A program made the translations under genes and the position numbers. A model generated the notes under the pieces. That model made no database searches, had not been told where the DNA came from, and was given only the letters and a program-made list of their open reading frames with translations. Below, piece by piece: positions 14,426 to 22,653 of a stretch of 29,422 bases of DNA. Within the stretch, counting starts at the first letter, position 1. Every line of letters begins with the position of its first letter. The stretch is from an uncultured Chloroflexota bacterium (GTDB lineage Bacteria; Chloroflexota; Limnocylindria; Limnocylindrales; CSP1-4), in assembly GCA_903928275.1 (NCBI GenBank), contig CAIYQJ010000222.1, forward strand, positions 1 to 29,422, written 5' to 3'.

Positions 14426-15709
14426 ATGACCGACCAGTCCCTCGAGATCCCGGCGCCCTCCCTGGCTATCGCGCCGCCCGCCGTCGAGACCCGGACGCCG
14501 CCGGCTGCGACGACGACCGCCACCCTCGTCCTCGAGGCGCCGGCGCCGGTCGCCATCGTCGCGCCAGCTCAGGCCGAGGGCGCCGTTCCGATCGGCGCCG
14601 CCGACAGGGCCAGGCTCGACGCGATGGTCGCGGGCTACCTGGACGCCGTCACGACGCTCGACACGCACAGCCAGGCCTTCAGCGATCGGATCCGCGACAT
14701 CGGGAAGCTCGGCGACGACGACATCCGGGCGTCCGCATCGGTGTCGAACCGCCTCCTGGACAAGCCGATGGCGGCGATGCAGAGCGGCGGCATCACGGAG
14801 ACCTCGGCCGTCAGCAAGTCGCTGCTCCAGCTGCGCCACCAGATGGAGGACCTCGACCCGTCCACCCAGGGCGATCTCTTCAGCCCGCACAAGCTCCTCG
14901 GCATCCTGCCGTTCGGCACGGGCGACAAGCTCCGTGACTACTTCGACAAGTACCGATCGAGCCAGCACCAGATCGACGTGGTCATCACCGCCCTCTATCA
15001 CGGGCAGGACGAGCTCCAGCGCGACAACGCCGCGATCGAGCAGGAGAAGGTGAACCTCTGGGCGGTCATGGGCCGCCTGCGCCAGTACTCGTACCTCGCC
15101 CAGAGCCTGGACACCGCGCTGGCCGCGAAGATCGCCGCGCTCGAGGCGACCGACCCCGAGCGGGCGAAGGTCCTGAAGGAGGACATGCTCTTCTCCGTCC
15201 GCCAGAAGAACCAGGACCTGCTCACGCAGCTCGCGGTGAGCGTCCAGGGCTACCTCGCCCTCGACATCATCCGCCGCAACAACCTGGAGCTCATCCGGGG
15301 CGTCCAGCGGGCCACGACGACCACCGTCTCCGCCCTGCGCACCGCGGTGATCGTGGCGCAGGCGCTCTCGGACCAGAAGCTCGTCCTCGACCAGATCACG
15401 GCCCTGAACACGACCACGTCCAACCTCATCGAGTCGACCGGGCAGATGCTCCACCAGCAGTCCGGCGCCATCAACGAGCAGGCGGCGTCGGCGACCGTCG
15501 ACATCGCGAAGCTCCAGTCGGCGTTCCAGAACATCTACGCGACGATGGACGAGATCGACACGTTCCGCGTCTCCGCCCTCGACTCGATGCAGAAGACGGT
15601 CACGGCGCTCTCGACCGAGATCACGAAGTCGCAGGCCTACCTGGACCGCGTGAGCGCCAGGGACGGCGCCGAGGCGGCGACTGGCGGAGCGGGGACGGCC
15701 GGCCGGTGA
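14426..15709 (+). CDS. TelA/KlaA-family (toxic anion resistance) protein
   Basis: 427 residues; ATG 14426 has AGGAG eight bases upstream. Residues 1-55 are Pro/Ala-rich and probably disordered. Residues about 58-405 are the helical TelA domain: YLDAVTTLDTHSQAFSDRIR, FGTGDKLRDYFDKYRSSQHQ, IEQEKVNLWAVMGRLRQYSY, LFSVRQKNQDLLTQLAVSVQ and NNLELIRGVQRATTTTVSAL are all family-typical. TelA proteins are linked to tellurite and envelope-antimicrobial resistance, but their mechanism is not established; they occur with XpaC, VWA and Ter proteins in chemical-stress operons. It is cytoplasmic by sequence and probably coiled-coil. The stop overlaps the start of the VWA lipoprotein gene by 4 bp, so the two are translationally coupled. 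Confidence 0.9.
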   Translation: MTDQSLEIPAPSLAIAPPAVETRTPPAATTTATLVLEAPAPVAIVAPAQAEGAVPIGAADRARLDAMVAGYLDAVTTLDTHSQAFSDRIRDIGKLGDDDIRASASVSNRLLDKPMAAMQSGGITETSAVSKSLLQLRHQMEDLDPSTQGDLFSPHKLLGILPFGTGDKLRDYFDKYRSSQHQIDVVITALYHGQDELQRDNAAIEQEKVNLWAVMGRLRQYSYLAQSLDTALAAKIAALEATDPERAKVLKEDMLFSVRQKNQDLLTQLAVSVQGYLALDIIRRNNLELIRGVQRATTTTVSALRTAVIVAQALSDQKLVLDQITALNTTTSNLIESTGQMLHQQSGAINEQAASATVDIAKLQSAFQNIYATMDEIDTFRVSALDSMQKTVTALSTEITKSQAYLDRVSARDGAEAATGGAGTAGR

Positions 15710-17298
15710 GTCGACGGGCCCTGTCCGCCCTCGGAGCCGCCCTCGTCGGCGTCCTCCTGGCGGGGCTGCTCGCAGGCTGCGGCGCCTCGGTGACGCCCGG
15801 CCCGGGCGACTCGAACACGCTGACGGTCATGGCTGGCTCCGAGGTGAAGGACCTCGAGCCGCTCCTCGCCGACATCAGGGCCGCGACGGGTGTCACGGTC
15901 CAGATGGCCTACTCCGGCACGATCGAGGGCGCGGAGGCGATCGCCAACGGCGCCACGACGGATGCCGCCTGGTTCAGCACCGGCAACTACCTCTCGCTTC
16001 TCCCGGGTGCCGGCAGCCGGGTCGTCGCCCAGCAGAAGATCATGCTGAGCCCCGTCGTCATCGGGGTGAAGAAGAGCGCCGCCGACAGGTTCGGCTGGAC
16101 CGGCAACCCGAACGTGACGTGGAAGGACATCCAGGCCAAGTCGGCCGACGGCTCCTTCCGCTTCGCGATGACGAACCCCGCGGCGTCGAACAGCGGCCTC
16201 GTCGCGCTCGTGGGCGTGGCCTCGGCGCTCTCCGGGAGCTCCGATTCGATCGACACCGGGACGATCGACACGGCGGCGCTCAAGGAGTTCTTCAAGGGCC
16301 AGACGCTGACTGCCGGCAGCTCCGGGTTTCTCGCCGACTCGTACGTGCGCGACCAGGACACCGTCGACGGGATCGTGAACTACGAGTCGATCCTCATGAG
16401 CCTCAACGGCTCGGGGAAGCTCCACGAGCCGCTGGAGCTCATCTACCCGAAGGAGGGGATCGTCACCGCGGACTACCCCTTCATGCTCCTCAACGCATCG
16501 AAGCGAGACGCGTTCGACAAGGTCACGGCCTACCTGCGGACGCCCGATGTGCAGAAGCGGATCATGACCGACACCCTGCGTCGGCCGGCCATCCCCGGCG
16601 TGCCCCTTGACCCGCGGTTCTCGACGCAGACGCTCATCGAGCTGCCGTTCCCGGCCAGGCTCGAGACGATCGACGCGCTGATCACGGCCTACCTCGACGT
16701 GGCGCGCAAGCCGGCCTCGGCGATCTTCGTCCTCGACCTGTCGGGCTCCATGGCCGGCGAGCGGCTCGACCAGCTGAAGGCGGCGATGGCCGCGCTGACG
16801 GGGACAGACCCGAGCATCACCGGGAAGTTCGCCCGGTTCCGCGCGCGGGAGCAGGTGACGATCATCACGTTCTCGACCGACGTCATCGAGACCAGGGAGT
16901 TCACGATCGACGACACGGCCCCCGACGGGCCGGACATGACCGCGATCCGCGACTACGTGAACGGCCTGCGGACGTACAACAGCACGGCGATCTACTCGGC
17001 CCTCGACGCCGCATACCAGCAGATCGTCAAGGAGCAGGCGGCGGACCCGAACAGGCTGTCATCGATCGTGCTCATGACCGACGGCGACAACAACGACGGG
17101 ATCAGCCCCGACCAGTTCGCCAGCGACTACGCGGCGCTGCCGGACCAGGCGCGCGCCATCCACACGTACACGGTGCTGTTCGGCGACGGGAGCAAGGACG
17201 CGATGAGCTCCATCGCGGCGCTCACCGGTGGCGCGCTCTTCGACGCCACGTCCACGTCGCTCGAGACGATCTTCAAGCAGATCCGGGGATACCAGTAG
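15706..17298 (+). CDS. Lipoprotein: solute-binding domain fused to VWA domain
   Basis: 530 residues. A signal peptide ends in a lipobox (LLAG before C25), so it should be lipid-anchored outside the membrane. Residues about 36-325 form a type-2 solute-binding domain (LTVMAGSEVKDLEPLLADIR, TDAAWFSTGNYLSLL, FRFAMTNPAASNSGL). Residues about 335-528 are a von Willebrand factor A domain with a complete MIDAS: D344-x-S346-x-S348 in VLDLSGSM, T427 in NSTAIYSAL and D459 in LMTDGDNN, so metal-dependent ligand binding should be intact. The GTG start overlaps the TelA stop, and the next gene begins 2 bp after the stop. Similar SBP-VWA proteins are known in Actinobacteria, without a settled role. The extracytoplasmic VWA may recruit a partner to the complex. 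Confidence 0.9.
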   Translation: MSRRALSALGAALVGVLLAGLLAGCGASVTPGPGDSNTLTVMAGSEVKDLEPLLADIRAATGVTVQMAYSGTIEGAEAIANGATTDAAWFSTGNYLSLLPGAGSRVVAQQKIMLSPVVIGVKKSAADRFGWTGNPNVTWKDIQAKSADGSFRFAMTNPAASNSGLVALVGVASALSGSSDSIDTGTIDTAALKEFFKGQTLTAGSSGFLADSYVRDQDTVDGIVNYESILMSLNGSGKLHEPLELIYPKEGIVTADYPFMLLNASKRDAFDKVTAYLRTPDVQKRIMTDTLRRPAIPGVPLDPRFSTQTLIELPFPARLETIDALITAYLDVARKPASAIFVLDLSGSMAGERLDQLKAAMAALTGTDPSITGKFARFRAREQVTIITFSTDVIETREFTIDDTAPDGPDMTAIRDYVNGLRTYNSTAIYSALDAAYQQIVKEQAADPNRLSSIVLMTDGDNNDGISPDQFASDYAALPDQARAIHTYTVLFGDGSKDAMSSIAALTGGALFDATSTSLETIFKQIRGYQ

Positions 17299-17300
17299 CC

Positions 17301-18077
17301 GTGCGTCGCCTCGAGGCCTACCTCTACTCGCGGCGGAACATCGTCGGGTCCGCGCTCGCGCTCGGCGGCCTCGCGCTCCACTTCGTCGGGATCGTCGCGG
17401 GGCCTCTCTGGCTGCCGATCACCGCCGGGCTCTATCTCATCGGCGTGCTCGTGGTACCGGGCGAGCGCGGGCTCGCGCTCAAGATCGGCTCGTCGCAGGA
17501 TGCGTCGGAGGTCCGTGACGGCCTCGACAGGCTCGTGCGGGCACTGCGCGGGAAGGTCGCGCCGGACCTGTACGCCAAGGTCCAGAGCATCCAGGCATCC
17601 ATCCTCCGCACGCTCGACATGGAAGCGGTGCCCGGCGATGGTGCGGACCCCAACGTCTACCTCATCCGCCAGACGGCGCTCGCGTACCTCCCGGACGCGT
17701 TCTCCACCTACCTGCGCATGCCGCGGGCCGTCGCAGAGCGGCGTGCGATCGCCGATGGCCGCACGCCGCACGACGTCCTCCTCGACCAGCTCGACCTGAT
17801 GGACAGGCGGCTCGCCGACGTCGCGGACGACATGGCGCGGCACGACTCGGACAAGCTCCTCGCCAACGGCCGGTTCCTCGCCGAGAAGTTCGCGGTGAGC
17901 TCGCTCAGCCTCGACGGGACCTCGACGGCCCCGGCCGTGGCCGTGCCGAGCCAGGCGATGCCCGCGGAAGCAGCGGCGACCGCCCCGGTCCCGGCACCGG
18001 TCGCGATCGAGGAGCCCGCCGGGACGTCAGCCGTCCCGGCGCCCGCGCCCGTGACCGAGCGCGAGCGGGTCCGCTGA
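17301..18077 (+). CDS. XpaC-like membrane protein (tentative)
   Basis: 258 residues from GTG 17301, 2 bp after the previous stop. Two adjacent hydrophobic helices (about 15-33 and 37-52) are separated by a short turn, followed by a helical cytoplasmic domain (about 65-200) with TALAYLPDAFSTYLRMP and LDQLDLMDRRLADVADDMAR. This two-helix hairpin plus helical domain with a YLP motif resembles XpaC/5-bromo-4-chloroindolyl phosphate hydrolysis proteins, which are common partners of TelA. I rely on architecture, motif and neighbour, so the family is tentative. The last ~55 residues are Pro/Ala-rich, as is the N-terminus of the ATPase encoded next, and could be tethers between subunits. The AAA+ gene starts 4 bp after the stop. 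Confidence 0.65.
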   Translation: MRRLEAYLYSRRNIVGSALALGGLALHFVGIVAGPLWLPITAGLYLIGVLVVPGERGLALKIGSSQDASEVRDGLDRLVRALRGKVAPDLYAKVQSIQASILRTLDMEAVPGDGADPNVYLIRQTALAYLPDAFSTYLRMPRAVAERRAIADGRTPHDVLLDQLDLMDRRLADVADDMARHDSDKLLANGRFLAEKFAVSSLSLDGTSTAPAVAVPSQAMPAEAAATAPVPAPVAIEEPAGTSAVPAPAPVTERERVR

Positions 18078-18081
18078 TCCC

Positions 18082-20925
18082 ATGGCGGACGACCCGCCCG
18101 GGCCGGGGTCGCCGGCAGGGCAGCCGCCCGGACTGGACCTCGCGTTCGGGTGGCTCCAGCGCAACCTCGACCAGCTGACCGAGGCGTCGCTGCGTACGGC
18201 CGCGATCGGGGGAACGCCGGCCGGGTCTCCTGCCGCGACCGGCGTCGCCGGGTCCGGGGCCATGCCGGCGGCCGCCCCGATCGCTCCACCACCTGGAGCA
18301 TCGCCCGCGGCTCGCCTCCCGGTCGCGGCGGAGTCGACCCCGGGTGCCCCGGCGATCGGCGGGACGTCGTCGCGCCCGACACCGCTGCTCGACTCGATCG
18401 GTCGCGACCTGACGAAGCTCGCCGCGGAGGGGTCCCTGGCCCCGGTCCTCGGCCGGGAGGACGAGACCGCGTGGATGATCGAGATCCTCGTCCGCAGCAC
18501 AAAGCGTAACCCGGTGCTGCTCGGACCGGCCGGCGTGGGCAAGACCGCGATCGTCGAGGGTCTCGCCCAGCGGATCGTCGCCCGCCGGGTCCCGGCGCCG
18601 CTGCTCGGCGTGCGGATCGTGGAGGTGCCGATCGCCGCGATCACGGCCGGGACCCAGTACCGCGGACAGCTGGAGGAACGCGTCTCGCAGCTCGTGTCCG
18701 AGGCGAGCCAGCCCGGGATCATCCTCTTCCTCGACGAGATCCACGTCCTCGCCGGTGCGGGCCGCACGGACGGCGGTGCCGGCGCCGACGAAGCGCTCAA
18801 GCCGGCCCTGTCGCGCGGGGACATCGCCGTGATCGGGGCGACGACCCCCGAGGACTACCGCGCGACGATCGCGAAGGATCCATCCCTCGCCCGTCGGTTC
18901 ACGACCGTCGTGGTGCCCGAGCTCGACCGGACAGCATCGCGGCCGATCCTGGTGAGCGTGCGGGATGCCCTGGCACGGAGCCGCGGCGTGACCGTCTCGG
19001 ACGCGGCGCTCGACGTCCTGCTCGACTTCGCGGACCGATCCATCGCGAACCGACGGTTCCCCGACAAGGCGATCGACCTCCTGGAGCAGGCGGTCGCCGC
19101 GGCGATCGTCGCCGGGCGGACGACCGTCGACGAGGCCGATGCGATGGCGACGACGACGATGTGGGCCGCGCGCGCGTCGTCGACGCCGACCGTCGAGCGG
19201 TTCGGGCGTGACCTGGTGGGCCTGGCGCGCGACGGCAGGATCGGACCGATCGTGGGCCGCGACCGTGAGCTCGACGCCGTCGAGGAGGTCCTCCTCCGGC
19301 GGACGAAGCGCAACCCGCTGCTCGTGGGGCCGGCCGGCTCGGGGAAGACGGCGATCGTCGAGGGACTGGCCCTGCGGATCGCTGCCGCCGCGGTCCCGGA
19401 TGCCCTCCGCGACATCCGCGTCTTCGACGTACCGCTCCTCTCACTGGCCGCCGGGATCGGCGCCGACCCTGCGCTCCTCGGCGACTTCCTCGTCGAGGTC
19501 CGTCATCCCTCGGTCGTCGTGTTCTTCGACGAGATCCACCTCCTCGCGGCGCCCGCGGTCCGTGACCTCGCCGAGTCGCTGAAGCCCGCTCTCGCGCGCG
19601 GCGAGATCGCGTGCATCGGCGCCACGACCGCAGAGGAGTTCCAGGCGGACATCGAGCCGGAGACCGCGCTCGCGCGGCGCTTCACGGAGATCCCCGTCGA
19701 GCCGATGGACCAGGCGGCGGTCCGCGCCGTGCTCGTCGCGGTCCGCGACGGCCTCGCCCGCCTCCGAGGGATCGAGGTGAGCGACGCCGCGCTGTCGGAG
19801 CTCGTCGCGCTTGCCGAGCAGTTCCTTCCGAACCGGTCGTTCCCGGACAAGGGCGTCGACCTCATCGAGCAGTCGGTGGCGTACGCCATCACCCATGGCC
19901 GGACAGTGGTCGACGTCCCGACCGCGCGTGAGGCCGTGGCCGCCCTCGTGGGCATGCCGCTCGACCCGACCGCGCGGCTCGCGACGCTCTCCGCCGTGCT
20001 GCGGGACCGCGCGCTGCTCGAGCCGACCGCCTCGACGGCGCTGGTCGGGCGCCTCGGGGTATCGCTCCGCGGTCTCGATGCGCGCGGCGAGCGCCCGGAT
20101 GCGGTCGTCCTCCTCTGCGGCGGCGCGTCGGGGAACGCCACGACGCTGGCCGCCACCCTGGCCCGGACCCTGTTCGGCCGGGACACCGCCGTCATCGACG
20201 TCGACCTCTCGGGCATGACCGACGACTCGTCGATCTCGACGCTGCTGGGCTCGGCTCCCGGACTCATCGGCTCGGATCGCCCACTCCCTCTCCACGAGCT
20301 TCGCAGGTCGCCGTGGGAGGTCGTCCTCCTGAGAGGCATCGACTCCTGCGCCCTGGCCATCCGCGACACGGTCGCGGCGGCCCTCGTGGCCGGGTCGTTC
20401 ACGGATGCCATGGGCCGGCGCATCCCGCTCGGCGCCGCGGTCGTCCTCATGACCGCGCCGAACGTCGGCACCGACGGCGACGCGCCGGCGGCCGCCCTCC
20501 TCGCTGCGCGCCTGGGCCCCGTCCTCGTGGGCGGCTGCGACGTGATCAGCGGATCGGTCTCGATCGCCGCGACCGACGCCCGCGCATCGTGGATCGGCCG
20601 CGAGCTCCTCGACCCACTGGCCGCGCGGCTGGAGCGCGCCGGGTACGCCGTGACCTTCGACCCCTCGTTCGTCGCGTGGCTCGATCTGCAGCTCCCGGCG
20701 GACGGCAGCTCCCCACAGTCCTACCTCGATCGCGAGGTCACGCCGCGGATCGTCGCGGGCCTCCCGGCGACTCCCGGACCGCTCACCGTCCAGGTCGTGG
20801 CCGGCGCGCCGGCCGTCGTGCCGGTGCCCGATCCCTCGGCGGAGCGGACCATGCCGCCGTCCGCGACCCACCCCCCACGTGGGTCGGGCCGGCCCCGGCG
20901 CGCCCGCACCTCCGAGCCGGGATAG
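18082..20925 (+). CDS. Clp-like AAA+ ATPase with three modules (NBD1-NBD1-dead NBD2)
   Basis: 947 residues. There is no Clp N-domain; residues 43-100 are Pro/Ala-rich. Module 1 (about 103-355) has Walker A GPAGVGKT (148-155), Walker B LDEIH (D218, E219), GATT (252-255), arginine-finger ARRF (270-273) and a ClpB NBD1 pore loop GTQYRG (Y193). Module 2 (about 373-625) repeats this: GPAGSGKT (416-423), FDEIH (D483, E484), GATT (513-516), ARRF (531-534), but its pore loop has lost the Tyr (GIGADPALLG). Module 3 (about 660-895) aligns with ClpB NBD2 (DLSGMTDDSSISTLLGSAPG, GSFTDAMGR, VVLMTAPN), yet Walker A is GGASGNAT (no Lys) and Walker B is LLRGID (no Asp-Glu), so it should not bind or hydrolyse ATP normally. 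ClpP-loop and M-domain are not seen. It is probably the motor of the operon. Confidence 0.93.
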   Translation: MADDPPGPGSPAGQPPGLDLAFGWLQRNLDQLTEASLRTAAIGGTPAGSPAATGVAGSGAMPAAAPIAPPPGASPAARLPVAAESTPGAPAIGGTSSRPTPLLDSIGRDLTKLAAEGSLAPVLGREDETAWMIEILVRSTKRNPVLLGPAGVGKTAIVEGLAQRIVARRVPAPLLGVRIVEVPIAAITAGTQYRGQLEERVSQLVSEASQPGIILFLDEIHVLAGAGRTDGGAGADEALKPALSRGDIAVIGATTPEDYRATIAKDPSLARRFTTVVVPELDRTASRPILVSVRDALARSRGVTVSDAALDVLLDFADRSIANRRFPDKAIDLLEQAVAAAIVAGRTTVDEADAMATTTMWAARASSTPTVERFGRDLVGLARDGRIGPIVGRDRELDAVEEVLLRRTKRNPLLVGPAGSGKTAIVEGLALRIAAAAVPDALRDIRVFDVPLLSLAAGIGADPALLGDFLVEVRHPSVVVFFDEIHLLAAPAVRDLAESLKPALARGEIACIGATTAEEFQADIEPETALARRFTEIPVEPMDQAAVRAVLVAVRDGLARLRGIEVSDAALSELVALAEQFLPNRSFPDKGVDLIEQSVAYAITHGRTVVDVPTAREAVAALVGMPLDPTARLATLSAVLRDRALLEPTASTALVGRLGVSLRGLDARGERPDAVVLLCGGASGNATTLAATLARTLFGRDTAVIDVDLSGMTDDSSISTLLGSAPGLIGSDRPLPLHELRRSPWEVVLLRGIDSCALAIRDTVAAALVAGSFTDAMGRRIPLGAAVVLMTAPNVGTDGDAPAAALLAARLGPVLVGGCDVISGSVSIAATDARASWIGRELLDPLAARLERAGYAVTFDPSFVAWLDLQLPADGSSPQSYLDREVTPRIVAGLPATPGPLTVQVVAGAPAVVPVPDPSAERTMPPSATHPPRGSGRPRRARTSEPG

Positions 20926-20933
20926 ACGGCGCG

Positions 20934-21350
20934 ATGAGTGGTCGCCTGCCCCGCGTCGCGCTCTTCGCGGTCGACACGTTCACGGCGGTCACCGCGATCG
21001 GCGGCGGCCTCGCCCTCGCCGCCGGCCTGGAGAGGGATCGCTTCCCGACCGCGTGGCTGGATGGGACACCGTTCGCGAGCTACGTCGCGCCCGGCCTGCT
21101 GCTCGCCGGCGCGGTGGGCGGCACCGCGGCCTCCGCGGCCGTCGCGTCCGTGCGGGCGCCCCGGGCCGGCGGCCGCGCATCGATCGTGGCCGGAACGGTC
21201 CTCGCGTCGTGGGTCGTCGGCGAGATCCTCGTCCTCGCGAAGGACGATGAGGTGGTATCGCCGACGGAGGTCACCTACCTCGCTGTCGCGGCGGCCATGG
21301 TCACCCTCGGGGTGGCCGTCGCTCGCGGCGCACACGCCCTTCGCCCCTGA
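20934..21350 (+). CDS. Small four-helix integral membrane protein, last gene of operon
   Basis: 138 residues, ATG 20934, eight bases after the ATPase stop, with a weak GGATAG upstream. Four hydrophobic segments are visible: TFTAVTAIGGGLALAAGL, YVAPGLLLAGAVGGTAASAA, IVAGTVLASWVVGEILVLA and VTYLAVAAAMVTLGVAVARG. Between the first two is the conserved-looking loop ERDRFPTAWLDGTPFASY. It resembles small actinobacterial and Chloroflexota integral membrane proteins of unknown function. Being last in the TelA/VWA/AAA+ gene run it could be a membrane component of that complex, or merely a hitchhiker; only its position supports the former. Confidence 0.75.
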   Translation: MSGRLPRVALFAVDTFTAVTAIGGGLALAAGLERDRFPTAWLDGTPFASYVAPGLLLAGAVGGTAASAAVASVRAPRAGGRASIVAGTVLASWVVGEILVLAKDDEVVSPTEVTYLAVAAAMVTLGVAVARGAHALRP

Positions 21351-21802
21351 CCACTGCGCGATCGTCCAGGGCACCAGAGGTGACGATGGCCTGCCCGGCG
21401 GCGAGCCCCGCCGCTGCGTGCCCCCCGGCTTCGTCATGCGTCGCACCGTGAACCCGATCACCGTGGCCCTCGATGACACGACGCAGCCGGTCCGCGGCCG
21501 ACGCACCGGCCGCCCGAGTCGCGGGCCCGTGCCGAGGGCGCGGTCCCGGGCGCGACCGCCCCGGCACCGACGAGCGGCCCGGCACCGACGAGCGCGGCGT
21601 CGTGCAGAGCCCGGGGCCGGGCTCGTCTATCGCGTGGGCACGGATGCCGTGGGCCTCCCGCCATGCCGTTCCGTCCCGACCCCGCCTGGTGGGCGAGCGT
21701 CATCGCGCCGACCACCGCTCCGAGGGCGACGGATCCCGATGACGATGCCAGCTGGTTCGGATGAGGTGTCGATCCCGGGCCGTCCGGGATTCCTCCGGTC
21801 CG
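21351..21802. other. Intergenic region between convergent genes
   Basis: 452 bp between the small membrane protein (plus) and an F420-type reductase (minus). I see no convincing gene. Short frames such as 21473-21742 (plus) and 21301-21585 (minus) are Arg/Pro-rich, lack ribosome binding sites and resemble no family. The only structure is a tandem repeat at 21561-21594. Confidence 0.5.
21561..21594. repeat. 18-bp tandem repeat, about two copies
   Basis: CCGGCACCGACGAGCGGC (21561-21578) is followed directly by a second copy matching over its first 16 bases (21579-21594). Short and low in copy number; possibly slippage in GC-rich non-coding DNA. Confidence 0.6.
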
Positions 21803-22294
21803 TCAGGCGGGCGGCAGGTCGAGCGTCCCCGGCGTCCGGCTCACCACCCGCAGGCGCAGGTACGAACGACCCGCACGATCGAGCGCCCGGCGGACCCTCG
21901 GCGGGACGAGCGGGTTCTCGCTCGCGGGGATGACCGCGGGCTCGTCGAGGTCGAAGAGCGTCCCGTGCTGCTGGAGCCGGCAGCGGCCGGCAGCCAGGAC
22001 GTTCTTCACCCATTGGACGTCGCTCCCGTAGGAGAGGCGGATGTAGACGTCGTCGGAGCCCCGGCTGGCGATCACCGAGATCGGCGTGTGGTAGACGGTC
22101 CCGGTGGTGCGGCCGACGTGTTCCAGCACGGCCCACGGCGAGACGCGTCCCCCGGCGAGGCCCATGCTCATGACGAGTGGGTTGAAGCGGTGGGTGACGA
22201 GGTGGGGCAGGTCGCCGCGGCGACGCGTCCGCTCGAACCAGATCGCGGCGAGCGCAAGTGCCGACAGTGCGAGCAGGCCGAGTCTCCGTCTCAC
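21803..22294 (-). CDS. F420-dependent (deazaflavin) nitroreductase-family protein, membrane-anchored
   Basis: 163 residues. GTG 22294 is chosen because GGAGGG lies six bases upstream and the sequence begins with a basic stretch and hydrophobic helix (RRRLGLLALSALALAAIWFE); an upstream extension to 22438 is low-complexity. The remainder matches the DDN/PF04075 family: VLEHVGRTTGTVYHTPISVI (glycine-rich F420-binding strand), VYIRLSYGSDVQWVKNVLAA and GRCRLQQHGT. Such split-barrel proteins use reduced F420 to reduce nitroaromatics, quinones or other small electrophiles. The N-terminal anchor suggests the inner face of the membrane and a lipophilic substrate. A second member of the family is encoded at 24756. 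The neighbour at 22654 is divergent. Confidence 0.85.
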   Translation of the reverse strand: MRRRLGLLALSALALAAIWFERTRRRGDLPHLVTHRFNPLVMSMGLAGGRVSPWAVLEHVGRTTGTVYHTPISVIASRGSDDVYIRLSYGSDVQWVKNVLAAGRCRLQQHGTLFDLDEPAVIPASENPLVPPRVRRALDRAGRSYLRLRVVSRTPGTLDLPPA

Positions 22295-22653
22295 CGCGAT
22301 GCCCTCCGTGCGGTGGTTGCCACCGGATCGAGTCTCCGCAGAGGGCGCGGTCGATCCCAGAGACGGACGTCGCGAAGCGGCGGGCCTGCAGGCCCCCGGA
22401 TCGCATGGTGGCTTGGCTCCGGGCGACGCACCGCCCACCGCCCACCGTCGCCGAGGTCGGAGTCGGGGCCGAGGTCGTCCGCCCGGTGGCGCGTGTTTCC
22501 GCGGGCGGTCCGACCGACGCTCCGGCGCAGGCGCAACGGCACTGGCAGCGACGCCCCGTCGCCGCCGTACCCTCGTGCCGCGTGGCCGCTGTTCGCCACG
22601 CTGCCGAATCGCCCCGGATCGCCGGGGATCCGACCACGAAGGGACGGAACGCG
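22295..22653. other. Divergent intergenic region
   Basis: 359 bp between the reductase (minus) and the CoA-binding protein (plus). It contains a perfect 14-bp palindrome at 22382-22395 and a short CCGCCCAC repeat near 22430-22447. Frames crossing it are Arg/Pro-rich shadows. Promoters for both genes should be here, but no confident -10/-35 pair was found. Confidence 0.5.
22382..22395. promoter_or_regulatory. Perfect 14-bp palindrome in divergent region
   Basis: GGGCCTGCAGGCCC is its own reverse complement. It lies about 90 bp upstream of the reductase start on one side and about 260 bp upstream of the CoA-binding gene on the other, so it could be an operator for the reductase. GC-rich palindromes of this length can also arise by chance. 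Confidence 0.35.

Noticed and set aside
21301..21742. Small frames on both strands in the 21.4 kb intergenic region
   Set aside because: Arg/Pro-rich, no ribosome binding site, no family resemblance, and a tandem repeat inside; treated as non-coding.
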